Part shown: piece by piece, positions 48,362-56,981 of the stretch
How the letters are laid out: each line of letters begins with the position of its first letter
Numbering within the stretch: the first letter of the stretch is position 1
Source of the DNA: Gammaproteobacteria bacterium
Lineage (GTDB): Bacteria > Pseudomonadota > Gammaproteobacteria > Pseudomonadales > Pseudohongiellaceae
Assembly: GCA_030654835.1 (NCBI GenBank)
Contig: JAURWS010000021.1
Span: 1-64,000 of the forward strand
Length of the DNA stretch: 64,000 bases
Direction: 5' to 3'
Notes under the pieces: generated by a model
Databases searched by the model: none
What the model was told of the DNA's origin: nothing
What the model saw: only the letters and a program-made list of their open reading frames with translations
Program-made: the position numbers and the translations under genes

Positions 48362-48719
48362 TGGTGGAGGCGGGGGGATTTGAACCCCCGTCCGTCAGTC
48401 CGCTGCCTTTGGATCTACATGTGTAGCGTCGTCTATTAAGTTAACCCTCGCCGGCCCGACGGGCAGGGCGGTTCGGGCGAGCCCAGTACTTTTAGCTGCT
48501 TCGCGCTGGGCGCGCTAGGCTGGCGATCCTGTTCTATATGACAGTCACAAAAACACCGGTTTACAGGCATCCCGGGGTGACCGCTAGCCGCACTAAGCGG
48601 CTAGAGCGTAGCTATCGTCGTTGGCAACTAGTAAGTTGCAGTAATTGATTTACGAGAGTTACTACCCTCTCGACATGCACCTCAGGGTTTGATACCGGCG
48701 TCGAATCCAAAGCGCCCCC
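48362..48719 (-). ncRNA. ssrA: tmRNA (transfer-messenger RNA)
   Basis: The RNA rescues stalled ribosomes together with SmpB. The 5' end GGGGGCG pairs with CGCCTCC before the encoded ACCA at the 3' end, forming a 7-bp acceptor stem with one G-U. The T-arm reads GGGGGTTCAAATCCCCC. The tag frame (48625 down to 48593) is GCC AAC GAC GAT AGC TAC GCT CTA GCC GCT TAG, i.e. ANDDSYALAA. The 358-nt length is normal. smpB lies 1.8 kb away on the same strand. Confidence 0.96.
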
Positions 48720-48735
48720 GTTAGTGTGTGCAGCT

Positions 48736-48773
48736 TAGCACACGACACTAGATGGGGTCGTGTGCTAGTTTTT
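48736..48773 (+). repeat. Perfect 11-bp inverted repeat with T run, upstream of ssrA
   Basis: TAGCACACGAC and GTCGTGTGCTA flank a 10-base loop and are followed on the plus strand by GTTTTT. It looks like an intrinsic terminator, but no plus-strand gene ends here; it occupies the ssrA promoter zone (a TTGAAA and TCTAGT lie within and beside it on the minus strand). Confidence 0.55.
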
Positions 48774-48804
48774 CAACCTCACTCCACTCACAGAGAGCAA
48801 TGTC

Positions 48805-49677
48805 ATGAACAAGAAAGTCGCCGTAGTCACTGGAACCTCTACAGGCCTGGGTTTGCATGTCGCCGTGCTGCTGGCGAAACAAGGTATTACCACTGTCGCC
48901 ACGATGCGCAATCTGGACAAGCAGGACGCTCTGCTGGCCGCAGCCAGGGCGCAGCAGGTGACTGTGAAAGTGAAGCAACTGGATGTGCAGGACGCGCAGA
49001 GTGTGGAGCGCTGCTTTGCCGAGATTCTCAAGGAAGAGGGCGCGATCGATATTCTCATCAACAATGCCGGAGCCGGTTTTGTACGGACCACCGAGCAGGC
49101 GACAGAGGATGAGATGGAGTGGGTGATGGACGTCAACTTCAAGGGCGTGGTGCGTTGCACCAAGGCAGTTCTTCCGCATATGCGTGAACGCCGCACGGGG
49201 CACATCATCAACATCACCTCAGTAGGAGGCTTGGTCGGGCAGCCTTTCAATGAATTTTATTGTGCGGCCAAATTTGCAGTCGAGGGGTACACGGAATCAC
49301 TGGCGAGCTATGTGCAGCCTGCCTTCAACATCAAGTTTTCGATGATCGAACCCGGTGGAATTGCGACTGAGTTTGTCAGCAATGTCATGGGTAAAGTGCA
49401 GACCACTGGTGGTATTCCGGATGATGCTTACAAACCCGTACTCGATATCTATATGGGGGGGATTCGGGCGCGCGCGGCCATGGGGGAAACCCGCGCCTAT
49501 CAGACTCCGCAAGAAGTGGCCGCCGTTGTTCTGGATTGTGTGAATCGGGAAAGTCCGCCGCTGCGCATGCGCACTTCGGCGTGGGCGGAGAAATTCACGG
49601 AGTTCAAAACGGCGGCAGATCCGGATGGTGGCAAGCAACAGGCGATGGTGGTGTCAACGTTTTTGCCGACGCTGTGA
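48805..49677 (+). CDS. SDR-family oxidoreductase
   Basis: This is a classical short-chain dehydrogenase of 290 aa. TGTSTGLG (about 9-16) binds NAD(P), NNAGAG follows, the catalytic Ser is in INITSVGG (about 137), and Tyr-Lys is in YCAAK (about 152-156), then EPGGIATEF. The substrate is unknown. A GAGAG lies before the ATG. It is divergent from ssrA and convergent with hepT. Confidence 0.88.
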   Translation: MNKKVAVVTGTSTGLGLHVAVLLAKQGITTVATMRNLDKQDALLAAARAQQVTVKVKQLDVQDAQSVERCFAEILKEEGAIDILINNAGAGFVRTTEQATEDEMEWVMDVNFKGVVRCTKAVLPHMRERRTGHIINITSVGGLVGQPFNEFYCAAKFAVEGYTESLASYVQPAFNIKFSMIEPGGIATEFVSNVMGKVQTTGGIPDDAYKPVLDIYMGGIRARAAMGETRAYQTPQEVAAVVLDCVNRESPPLRMRTSAWAEKFTEFKTAADPDGGKQQAMVVSTFLPTL

Positions 49678-50097
49678 TCAAGGTTTTGCAGCGCGAGACA
49701 GCAAAATTTTGCTGTAGATCAGGAATTCATCGAGATGCTCAGTGATTATGGAAACCGTAATCGGTAGTTGCAACGCCTGGTAATCGTGAACCGCGATATT
49801 GCGGAATCCCACCATACGTTTGAGAGAGTCTGCGAGTGAGGCTTCTATCCAGCCCGAGTTGGCCAGCAGCGTGAAAATGTCACGTGCGCCCTGCGGAACT
49901 CCGAGGCGCCTGCTGCGCACAATGTGTTGCCCCATATCCAGAGCCGCTTCGCACGCCCGCTGAATATTCAGGATGGCAGCGTCCTGGCGTGAGTGGTCAC
50001 TGGCAAATGTTGCCGGATCTCGCAGGTATTCTTCACGCGCTCTTGCAACACAGCGTTCTATGGTAGATGCCTTGTTGAGCAGCACATCATCGGCCAT
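49678..50097 (-). CDS. hepT: HepT-type HEPN toxin (DUF86)
   Basis: This 139-aa protein shows the DUF86 layout: LNKASTIERCVARAREEY at the start, ILNIQRACEAALDMGQHIV in the middle, and the catalytic R-x4-H-x-Y motif in FRNIAVHDYQ (about 99-106). It is an RNase-type toxin silenced by AMPylation of the motif tyrosine by MntA (family knowledge). It starts 11 bases inside mntA. All key residues are present. Confidence 0.88.
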   Translation of the reverse strand: MADDVLLNKASTIERCVARAREEYLRDPATFASDHSRQDAAILNIQRACEAALDMGQHIVRSRRLGVPQGARDIFTLLANSGWIEASLADSLKRMVGFRNIAVHDYQALQLPITVSIITEHLDEFLIYSKILLSRAAKP

Positions 50098-50482
50098 ACA
50101 CGGTTCCTTGTTCCTGAATTTCTTTCAGCAGTGGGGCGCGGGCGGTGTCGAGTTCGGTCTTGGCGCTCAGGACATAACATTCGAAGAGTCCTGCGCGGAC
50201 ATCCTTTGCCCACCAGCGTTCGCCGGTCATCAATATCTGATATTGCATCACCGTTGAGGCGCTGCGCATGTCGAGAAGGTCGACATCGCAACCTGCGATC
50301 TCCGCGAGATCGCTACTGAGATGCCAAAGTTTGACGGTATCTGCGCTGACCCCGGTCAGGACGGCAAGATCAAGATCGCTGTTTTGATTGGCGGTACCTG
50401 TGATACGGCTTCCAAACGCATATATCGCCAGAAGATCAGGCAGGGCTGCTTGCAGTGCTTCTATCAGTGCTGCCTTGTCCAT
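50087..50482 (-). CDS. mntA: MntA-type nucleotidyltransferase antitoxin
   Basis: This 131-aa minimal nucleotidyltransferase has GS-x10-DxD in YAFGSRITGTANQNSDLDLAV (about 22-40) and VDLLDM as the third acidic strand. It pairs with the overlapping hepT and would AMPylate it. The unit sits between smpB and the SDR gene, apparently inserted in a conserved core neighbourhood. Confidence 0.88.
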   Translation of the reverse strand: MDKAALIEALQAALPDLLAIYAFGSRITGTANQNSDLDLAVLTGVSADTVKLWHLSSDLAEIAGCDVDLLDMRSASTVMQYQILMTGERWWAKDVRAGLFECYVLSAKTELDTARAPLLKEIQEQGTVYGR

Positions 50483-50526
50483 ATCGATTGACTCTTTACA
50501 GATGCCTGTCCGGTGACAGATTCAGA

Positions 50527-51009
50527 TCAACGCTGTGCGTGTCGCACCGCGCGCTGCTTCTCGATGGCCCACTCGCGATCTTTCTCGACATTGCGCTTGT
50601 CGTGTTCCTGCTTGCCCTTGGCCAGTGAAACCTGACACTTGATGAGATGGTCTTTCCAGTAAATCTTGGTGGCCACGCAGGTATGGCCTTTCTGCTGGAC
50701 GCTGGAGAAGAGACGCGCCAGCTCTTTGCGATGCAGCAGGAGCTTGCGGGTGCGGTCGGGTTCGCAGACGACGTGCGTGCTGGCGGTATTGAGCGGCGTG
50801 ATGTTGCAGCCGATCAGCCAGGCCTCGCCGTCCTTGAGGATGACGTAGCTGTCCGTCAGCTGCACTTTCTTCTCGCGCATGCTTTTGACTTCCCAGCCGA
50901 GCAGCATCATCCCGGCTTCGAAAGAGTCTTCGATGAAATAATCATGAAGCGCCTTCTTGTTGCGGGCGATGGTGGTGTCGACTGCTTTTGACTTACCTGA
51001 TTTTGCCAT
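50527..51009 (-). CDS. smpB: SsrA-binding protein SmpB
   Basis: This 160-aa protein delivers tmRNA to the ribosomal A site. Conserved segments: [29 protein letters not shown], then [26 protein letters not shown], and the C-terminal [17 protein letters not shown] that occupies the mRNA channel. It is divergent from ratA, as in other gammaproteobacteria. Confidence 0.96.
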   Translation of the reverse strand: MAKSGKSKAVDTTIARNKKALHDYFIEDSFEAGMMLLGWEVKSMREKKVQLTDSYVILKDGEAWLIGCNITPLNTASTHVVCEPDRTRKLLLHRKELARLFSSVQQKGHTCVATKIYWKDHLIKCQVSLAKGKQEHDKRNVEKDREWAIEKQRAVRHAQR

Positions 51010-51097
51010 AGCGGCGCATTATAACCGCATTCCCCCGGCTGCATAGGCCGAGTTAGAATCGCGCCCATCTTAACCTGAGGCAGTTCCTGAAACCGTT

Positions 51098-51538
51098 ATG
51101 ACTCGAATCGATCGCAGCGCGCTGGTGATGTACTCCGCGCGTCAGATGTATGACCTGGTCAACGACATCGAGAGTTATCCCCTGTTCATGCAGGGGTGCC
51201 AGAAGGCGCGCATCATCAGTCGCACCGACACCGAGGTGGTGGGGGAGCTGACCCTCGGCAAGGCGGGGCTGCAGCATTCCTTCACGACCCGCAACACCGT
51301 CAAGCCCTGCGAGGAAATGCGCATGGGATTAGTGGAGGGGCCGTTCCGCAAGTTTGGGGCGTCGTGGCACTTTCAACCGCTGGCGGAGAATGCCTGCAAG
51401 GTCAGCCTGCAGATGGAGTTCGATTTTGCCGGCGGTTTGATGGGCTTTGCGCTGGAAAAACTCTTCAATCATTCCGCGAATACGCTGGTGGATTCGGTCG
51501 TTGAGCGCGCCAATTTTCTTTATGGTGGAAAGGTATGA
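51098..51538 (+). CDS. ratA: RatA/Coq10-like START-domain protein
   Basis: This 146-aa polyketide-cyclase/START fold protein begins MTRIDRSALVMYSARQMYDLVNDIESYPLFMQGC and ends LMGFALEKLFNHSANTLVDSVVERA. E. coli RatA was described as blocking 70S assembly, and eukaryotic Coq10 binds ubiquinone; which applies here is open. Its stop overlaps the rnfH start (ATGA). Confidence 0.92.
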   Translation: MTRIDRSALVMYSARQMYDLVNDIESYPLFMQGCQKARIISRTDTEVVGELTLGKAGLQHSFTTRNTVKPCEEMRMGLVEGPFRKFGASWHFQPLAENACKVSLQMEFDFAGGLMGFALEKLFNHSANTLVDSVVERANFLYGGKV

Positions 51539-51882
51539 GCGAGCAGTCCGATCTTGTTTCTGTCGAGGTGGCCTATGCGCTGCCCGACAAGCAGCGCATT
51601 ATCGCGTTGCAGGTAAAGCGTGGTACCACCGCCGCAGTCGCCGTGGAGCTGTCGGGTATTGCCCGGGAGTTTCCGCAGATCGATCCGCATTCCGCCGCGA
51701 TGGGCATCTTCTCGCGTCCGCTCGATGGCAAGGCCAGCCCGCTGCCGCAGGACTATGTGCTGAACGAGTGTGACCGTGTTGAGATCTACCGCCCGTTGCA
51801 GATCGATCCGATGCAGGCGCGCTTGCTGCGCGCCGCGCGTGCCCGCAAGAAGGCGCTGGCGGCTGGTCTGCGCAAGCGTTGA
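51535..51882 (+). CDS. rnfH: RnfH-family ubiquitin-like protein
   Basis: This 115-aa beta-grasp protein has VEVAYALPDKQRIIALQVKRGTTAAVAVELSGI, FSRPL, and the hallmark DRVEIYRPLQIDPMQARLLRAARA. It always neighbours ratA in gammaproteobacteria; the biochemical role is unclear. Starts within the ratA stop. Confidence 0.92.
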   Translation: MSEQSDLVSVEVAYALPDKQRIIALQVKRGTTAAVAVELSGIAREFPQIDPHSAAMGIFSRPLDGKASPLPQDYVLNECDRVEIYRPLQIDPMQARLLRAARARKKALAAGLRKR

Positions 51883-51926
51883 GCCACGCGCAATATCCAA
51901 CGTATACTCGGGGCAAGGAGAATCCC

Positions 51927-52217
51927 ATGGATCAGAACGACATACCGGCCAATGACAAGCGCAAGGGCTTCTTCACACGCCTCGAAGAGGGCTTGCGCGA
52001 ATATTACATCGCGCCTTATCGACGCGAATTTGCCCGCGCACAGCGCGACGACGATGATTTGTTCATGATGCTCATCTTCTCGGAAAGCCTCGGCATTCCC
52101 AACCCCGCGACCTACTACACCCTTGAACTTCTGCCGGTGGTCTACGACCGCTTCCATGACTGGCATCGCCGCATGGGCATGGAGCGCTCACCACTGGATC
52201 ACGTCTCATGCTGTTAG
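51927..52217 (+). CDS. Cory-CC-star protein
   Basis: This 96-aa protein contains REYYIAPYRREFARAQRDDDDLFMMLIFSESLGIPNP, then YTLELLPVVYDRFHDWHRRMG and a C-terminal CC immediately before the stop, the feature that names the cory-CC-star family. The ATG at 51927 follows AAGGAG with six bases of spacing. Its stop overlaps the start of the ArsA-like ATPase, and such genes are known to travel with ArsA/Get3-type ATPases. Function is unknown; the terminal cysteines suggest metal or metalloid handling or client recognition. Confidence 0.78.
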   Translation: MDQNDIPANDKRKGFFTRLEEGLREYYIAPYRREFARAQRDDDDLFMMLIFSESLGIPNPATYYTLELLPVVYDRFHDWHRRMGMERSPLDHVSCC

Positions 52218-53206
52218 AACTGGCTCGCTCGAAGAGTATTCTGTTTTTTGGTGGCAAGGGCGGAGTGGGCAAGACCACTGTCTCTGCCGCGACCGCGATG
52301 GCGATGGCAGCGGAGGGCAAGCGCGTGCTGCTGGTCTCCACGGACCCGGCGCACAATCTCGGTCATCTGTTCAATCGCACTGTGGGCCCTCGCCCCGTGC
52401 GGCTGGCCTCCAACCTGGATGGCATGGAACTCGATCCCGAGCAGACCGTGAATGAACATCTGGAAGAGGTGTCTGCCTCGCTGCGCAAACTGATGGCGCC
52501 CCACCTGGCGGGTGAAGTCGACAAGCACATCGAACTGTCCCGCGATGCGCCCGGAATGCAGGAAGCCGCGATCATGGAGCGTATCGCCGAGGTGGTCGAG
52601 AAGGCCGCCACCGATTACGACCTTCTAGTGTTTGATACGGCGCCCTCAGGGCACACCGCACGGCTGATTGCACTGCCGGAGATGATGTCGGCCTGGACCG
52701 ATGGCCTGATCCAGCGTCGCGACAAGGCCGAACGCTTCAGCTCGGTGCTGCGCAACATGGGCAGCGACAAGAGCGTGGGCAACAAGATTCTGGGCGGCCA
52801 GGAAGATCCGTTGGTCGAACGCGAGAGCCGCATCCGCAGCCTGCTGAATCGCCGTCGTCGTCGTTTCATGGACTTGCGCAATGCGCTGAACAACCCCGAG
52901 CGTACCTCCTTCGTGATCGTGCTCGCGGCCGAACGTCTGCCCGTGCTGGAGACGATTGCGCTGCATGATCAGTTGCGTCGTTCCGGCGTTACTGTTGGTG
53001 CACTCGTGGTCAACAAGCGGTCACCCGAAGGTATGGGCGAGTTTCTGGCCGAGCGCCGCATTCAGGAAGAGGTGCATCTTGGAACGCTGACCGAGGCGTT
53101 GCCGGACATTCCGCGTCAGGATCTGACTCTGGTAGCGCATGACGTGGTAGGGCTGGAGGCTCTGGAACGTTTTGCCGTCAGCCTGGGGGCTGGAATAACG
53201 GCGTGA
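52208..53206 (+). CDS. ArsA/Get3-family P-loop ATPase
   Basis: This 332-aa single-half ArsA-type ATPase has the deviant Walker A GGKGGVGKTT (about 15-24), STDPAHNLGHLF (switch), FDTAPSGHTARLIALPE (about 140-156) and an adenine-side VVNKRSPEG. The family includes the arsenite pump ATPase and tail-anchored protein targeting factors. There is no arsB/arsD here and no metalloid-binding Cys triad, so a protein-targeting or metallo-chaperone role with the overlapping cory-CC-star protein is more likely. Confidence 0.88.
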   Translation: MLLELARSKSILFFGGKGGVGKTTVSAATAMAMAAEGKRVLLVSTDPAHNLGHLFNRTVGPRPVRLASNLDGMELDPEQTVNEHLEEVSASLRKLMAPHLAGEVDKHIELSRDAPGMQEAAIMERIAEVVEKAATDYDLLVFDTAPSGHTARLIALPEMMSAWTDGLIQRRDKAERFSSVLRNMGSDKSVGNKILGGQEDPLVERESRIRSLLNRRRRRFMDLRNALNNPERTSFVIVLAAERLPVLETIALHDQLRRSGVTVGALVVNKRSPEGMGEFLAERRIQEEVHLGTLTEALPDIPRQDLTLVAHDVVGLEALERFAVSLGAGITA

Positions 53207-53215
53207 ACGCTGTTA

Positions 53216-53230
53216 TGTTACACAGTAACA
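53216..53230. promoter_or_regulatory. Palindromic operator, Zur-like candidate
   Basis: TGTTAC-ACA-GTAACA is a perfect 6-3-6 inverted repeat in an AT-rich spacer upstream of a His-Cys membrane protein and a zinc-type TonB receptor. It resembles the TGTTAT/ATAACA arms of Zur boxes in core shape. The assignment rests on context. Confidence 0.45.
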
Positions 53231-53387
53231 AAACTATTTTTAAACTTTTTTTAGAACAGGGCAGATTCTTTGAAACTTTTCGAAAATGCCACGGTCAATG
53301 AAGTGTGCCCGTAAGTCCACCTTCGAACAATCGGGGGTCGCCCAAAGCGATCTCTGGTTGTCTCGAAGGTTTTACGCCGAGCCTGTC

Positions 53388-53702
53388 ATGAGAATGAACC
53401 AATTCCCGCTCAAGTTACCCAAGCACCCGTTGAAGGGCGTGCTTGCGTTAAGTTTTCTGCTGGTCTTTCTCCTTTCCCAGAGTTTCCTGTTACTGCATAC
53501 CCATGCAGGCGATCTCAACAAGCACATCGATTGTGCCATATGTCTCAATCTGGGTTCCGGCGATGATGCGCCGACGCTGACCGTCTATCTCCCTGATGTT
53601 CTGCCGACCCAACAGCATTACCTTGAATTGGCAACGCCGTCTGCGCATTCCTGGCCAATTTCCGCAAGATCCCGCTCACCCCCGCAAGCCTCTCTGATCT
53701 GA
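53388..53702 (+). CDS. Small DUF2946-like membrane protein
   Basis: This 104-aa protein has one hydrophobic helix (GVLALSFLLVFLLSQSFLLL), then a His/Cys metal-like cluster LHTHAGDLNKHIDCAICL, and a C-terminal ARSRSPPQA similar to the RxPP ending of DUF2946 proteins. These often precede metal-receptor genes. The ATG at 53388 gives a sensible N-terminus; the track start 53286 adds a doubtful 34 residues. The family's role in copper or zinc uptake is inferred. Confidence 0.6.
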   Translation: MRMNQFPLKLPKHPLKGVLALSFLLVFLLSQSFLLLHTHAGDLNKHIDCAICLNLGSGDDAPTLTVYLPDVLPTQQHYLELATPSAHSWPISARSRSPPQASLI

Positions 53703-53814
53703 TTCTCTGTCCGCTGCCACATGGCAGTTCCCGGTTTTGCACAGCTCTGCGTCTCCCGTTGGTAACGTCACAGTTCGCGTGCATGCTTGTTCAGTTTCGA
53801 TAGCGAGGGTAGAA

Positions 53815-55956
53815 ATGCGTTCTTTTTACAAATCTTTCAGAGTGCGTGCATTGGTGTCAGCCGTTTCTGCGGCAATGTCGGCAGGTCTGGCCGCGAGCAG
53901 CGTGCAGGCGGCGGAGCCGCACAACGATGAAGTGCTCGATGAAATCATTGTCTCCGGCAGTTTGCAGCACAACCGTGCGGAAACATCGTTGCCGGTGAAT
54001 GTGCTAAGTGGCGAGGCTTTGCGAGAGAAAGCGGCCAGCACGCTGGGGGAAACCCTGAAGGAGCTGGTGGGCGTCAACAGCGCGTCCTTTGGCACAGGGG
54101 TCGGCATGCCGGTGATTCGCGGTCAGAGCGGCAATCGAGTGCAGGTACTGCAGGGTGGCGTCAGCAATATTGACGCGGCGGCGGTCAGTCCGGATCACGC
54201 CAACAGCGTGGAGGCGGCGCTGGCTGAACGCATTGAGGTCGTGCGTGGCCCGGCGACGCTGCTCTATGGTAATGGCGCGATTGGCGGTGTGGTCAATGTC
54301 ATCGACAACCGCGTGCCGACCTCGATGCCCGATGCCCTGACCGGGCTGCTGGAAACCCGGCATCAGAGCGCCTCGGATCAACAGACCAGCGTCTTCAAAC
54401 TCGAAAATGGCGCAGGCCAGTTGGCGTGGCATCTGGATGGAACCTATCGCGCCAGCAACGACACGCGCATCAAGGGCTATGCCATCAATCCCGACACCGT
54501 CGACCTGACTGACGAAGAGGCGTTTGCCGAGCTGTTGGCCAGCAAGGGATTCATCGACAACTCTTCGACACGCGCGCATGCGCTCACCGGCGGACTCTCG
54601 TGGGTCTTTGATGGCGGATATCTGGGTTTGGCGCTGAATCGCTCCGAGAGCCACTACGGTCTGCCGACAGCTGCACATCATCACCATGAGCCACATGACG
54701 AGGAAGATCACGTAGCAGGCGAGCCGGAGGAAGAAGGCCCAGAGGGCGGCATTCGCATCGCCATGCAGCAGGAGCGCCTCGACTTCGAGGGTAAAGCGCC
54801 GCTGGGCGGCTTCTTCGAGGAGGCCAATGGCAAAGTGAGTATCGTGGATTATCAGCACGCCGAGATCGAGAGTAACGGGCAGGTGGGCACGGTGTACAAG
54901 AACGAGGGTAGCGAGGGGCGTTTTACCTTCACGCATCGCCCTATCGGCAGCCTGATGGGGGTGACCGGCGTGCAGTATGGCAGCAAGACCTTCAGCGCCT
55001 TGGGTGACGAGGCCTACATTGCCACCACAGATATCGATTCCATTGCGCTGTTTACGCTGCAAAGCATCGACGTCGGCGACATGATGTATGAGTTCGGCAT
55101 ACGCGGTGAGCATCAGAATCTGCAGCAGGTGGGCAACTGTGAAAACTCGGACAGCAGCCTTAGCGGCAGCGTGTCCGGCCTGTGGCGTGCACGGGAGGAT
55201 ATCAATCTGCTGGTCTCGGTGGCGCACTCGCAGCGCACGCCGACGGTGGAGGAGCTCTACTCCAACATCGATGCAATCACCTGCAGTACACAGGACGACG
55301 AGCACCAGTTGATTGCCCACGCGGCCACGCAGCGATTGGAGATCGGCAATCCGAATGCAGACAAGGAGCGCTCCACCAACTTCGAGATTGGTTTGCGCCG
55401 CCATCTGGGGCAGGTGACGGGGGAGGTCAATGTGTTCTACAACAGCATCCGCGACTATCTGTACATGCGTGATACGGGCATAGAAGTTGATGAGATTCCT
55501 ATCGCCATGTTGACGCAGGAAGATGCAAATTTCAGAGGGCTGGAGGTGGAGTTCACGTTACCGATTGCTGGCAATGACGTGCAACGCACCGACCTGACAC
55601 TGTTCGGCGACTACGTCCGGGCCCGATTGCAGCGTGGCGGCAATGTTCCGCAAATCCCCGCGAGGCGGTTTGGGGCCGAGATCAGTCATGGGCACGACCA
55701 TTGGATCTACAAGCTGCGCGCCACGCGAGTGGCCAGCCAGTCCGACGTCGCGCTGCGCGAAACGAAGACAAATGGCTACACGCTGCTCAATGCGTCGGTT
55801 GATTACCACGCAGCGCTGTTTGCTGGAGAGGCCACGGTATTCGGCAAGATCAACAATCTGTTGGACGAGGAGATCCGCAACCACACGTCCTTGCTCAAGG
55901 ATGTGGCACCCGAGGCCGGGCGCAGTGTCGAGCTGGGATTGCGGATCGAGTTTTGA
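53815..55956 (+). CDS. ZnuD-like TonB-dependent zinc receptor
   Basis: This 713-aa outer-membrane receptor has a signal peptide ending near SVQAAE (about 33), a TonB box/plug start (DEIIVSGSLQHNRAETSLPVNVL), plug LPVIRGQSGNRVQVLQGG, and a barrel ending in ELGLRIEF. An extracellular loop carries AAHHHHEPHDEEDH (about 285-300), the His-rich zinc-binding feature of ZnuD. The ATG at 53815 follows GAGGG with five bases of spacing. It is probably co-regulated with the small membrane protein upstream. Confidence 0.85.
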   Translation: MRSFYKSFRVRALVSAVSAAMSAGLAASSVQAAEPHNDEVLDEIIVSGSLQHNRAETSLPVNVLSGEALREKAASTLGETLKELVGVNSASFGTGVGMPVIRGQSGNRVQVLQGGVSNIDAAAVSPDHANSVEAALAERIEVVRGPATLLYGNGAIGGVVNVIDNRVPTSMPDALTGLLETRHQSASDQQTSVFKLENGAGQLAWHLDGTYRASNDTRIKGYAINPDTVDLTDEEAFAELLASKGFIDNSSTRAHALTGGLSWVFDGGYLGLALNRSESHYGLPTAAHHHHEPHDEEDHVAGEPEEEGPEGGIRIAMQQERLDFEGKAPLGGFFEEANGKVSIVDYQHAEIESNGQVGTVYKNEGSEGRFTFTHRPIGSLMGVTGVQYGSKTFSALGDEAYIATTDIDSIALFTLQSIDVGDMMYEFGIRGEHQNLQQVGNCENSDSSLSGSVSGLWRAREDINLLVSVAHSQRTPTVEELYSNIDAITCSTQDDEHQLIAHAATQRLEIGNPNADKERSTNFEIGLRRHLGQVTGEVNVFYNSIRDYLYMRDTGIEVDEIPIAMLTQEDANFRGLEVEFTLPIAGNDVQRTDLTLFGDYVRARLQRGGNVPQIPARRFGAEISHGHDHWIYKLRATRVASQSDVALRETKTNGYTLLNASVDYHAALFAGEATVFGKINNLLDEEIRNHTSLLKDVAPEAGRSVELGLRIEF

Positions 55957-56445
55957 TCAGGAGTTGCTGGCCGCCGGCGTTGCGCTGGTGGCTGGTGTGT
56001 CGGCTGTTGTCCCTTCGCCAGGCTTGAAGTCACCCGTGAAATTCACCAGCAGATCGTTCTCGAAAAACATGGTAATGCGTTCCTGCCCGCGTACACCGCC
56101 GCCGGGCTGGTAACTGTAGACGTAGTCCCAGCGATCCTGATTGAACGGATCGCGCACCAGCGGCGTGCCCATCACGAAGGTGACCTGCCGCTTGGTCATG
56201 CCCGGGCGCAGCTGATCCACCATCTCCTGGGTAATGATGTTGCCCTGCTGGATATCGATCTTGTAAACGCCGGGGAATTGCAGGCTTGGCAGGTAACTGC
56301 AGGCGCCGGTGACCAGCATGCAGCCCAGCAACAGAGCCAGTTTTGCGTGGCGGGCGGGCAGGCGACTAGCGGGCTGATGACGGGCGGGCTGAAGAACAGC
56401 GGGCTGATGAGCAGGTGATTTCGTCAAGTTCAGGGTTCTCGGCAT
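55957..56445 (-). CDS. bamE: Outer-membrane assembly lipoprotein BamE
   Basis: This is a lipoprotein of the BAM complex. The lipobox is LVTGAC (Cys about 49), followed by [52 protein letters not shown], the SmpA/OmlA core. The N-terminal 35 residues before the hydrophobic stretch are unusually long; the internal M43 is inside the signal, so the true start may lie downstream or be non-ATG. It is divergent from fur, as in Pseudomonas. Confidence 0.92.
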   Translation of the reverse strand: MPRTLNLTKSPAHQPAVLQPARHQPASRLPARHAKLALLLGCMLVTGACSYLPSLQFPGVYKIDIQQGNIITQEMVDQLRPGMTKRQVTFVMGTPLVRDPFNQDRWDYVYSYQPGGGVRGQERITMFFENDLLVNFTGDFKPGEGTTADTPATSATPAASNS

Positions 56446-56521
56446 GGAGCTAACTTTCTTCTGGATCGGTTAGTGGGCATAATACCTCTTTGCTAACCGG
56501 TCTGGCCACCACGAGAGAAGC

Positions 56522-56941
56522 ATGTCATCAGAGAATCAGGAACTACGAAAAGTCGGCCTCAAGGTCACTCTCCCGCGCGTCAAGATTCTGCAGTTGCTGG
56601 AGAGTTCCGCTACCAGACATCTGAGTGCGGAGGATGTCTACAAGGCGCTGATCGAGGCTGACGAGGATGTCGGTCTGGCGACGGTGTATCGGGTGCTGAC
56701 CCAGTTCGAGGCGGCGGGGCTGGTGATGCGCCACCACTTCGAGGGTGGGCATTCAGTGTTCGAGCTGAGCACCATGGAGCATCATGACCATCTGGTCTGC
56801 AACAAGTGCGGGCTTGTGGAAGAATTCTTCGACGAGGTGATCGAGAAGCAGCAGGACAAGATCGCCACCAAATTCGGCTTCGAGATTACCGATCACAGCC
56901 TCTACCTTTATGGTATCTGCCAGGCCTGCCAAGCGTCCTGA
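56522..56941 (+). CDS. fur: Ferric uptake regulator Fur
   Basis: This 139-aa metalloregulator has the winged helix KVTLPRVKILQLLE and LATVYRVLTQFEAAGLV, the metal site HHFEGGHSVFEL and EHHDHLVCNKCG, and a second C-terminal Cys pair CQACQ. It represses iron-uptake genes with Fe(II). It is adjacent to bamE and recN. It is Fur rather than Zur by the HHDHLVC and length pattern. Confidence 0.94.
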   Translation: MSSENQELRKVGLKVTLPRVKILQLLESSATRHLSAEDVYKALIEADEDVGLATVYRVLTQFEAAGLVMRHHFEGGHSVFELSTMEHHDHLVCNKCGLVEEFFDEVIEKQQDKIATKFGFEITDHSLYLYGICQACQAS

Positions 56942-56981
56942 CAAAAGTCCTGACAGGCTTGCGACTAAACGGGAGCCTCCC

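Noticed and set aside
48362-48719. ssrA 3' end as attachment site of a genomic island
   Set aside because: No second copy of the tmRNA 3' end was seen in the window and the only integrase remnant is 5.5 kb away and decayed.
54004-55404. 466-aa minus-strand ORF inside the zinc receptor gene
   Set aside because: Shadow of a well-supported TonB receptor.
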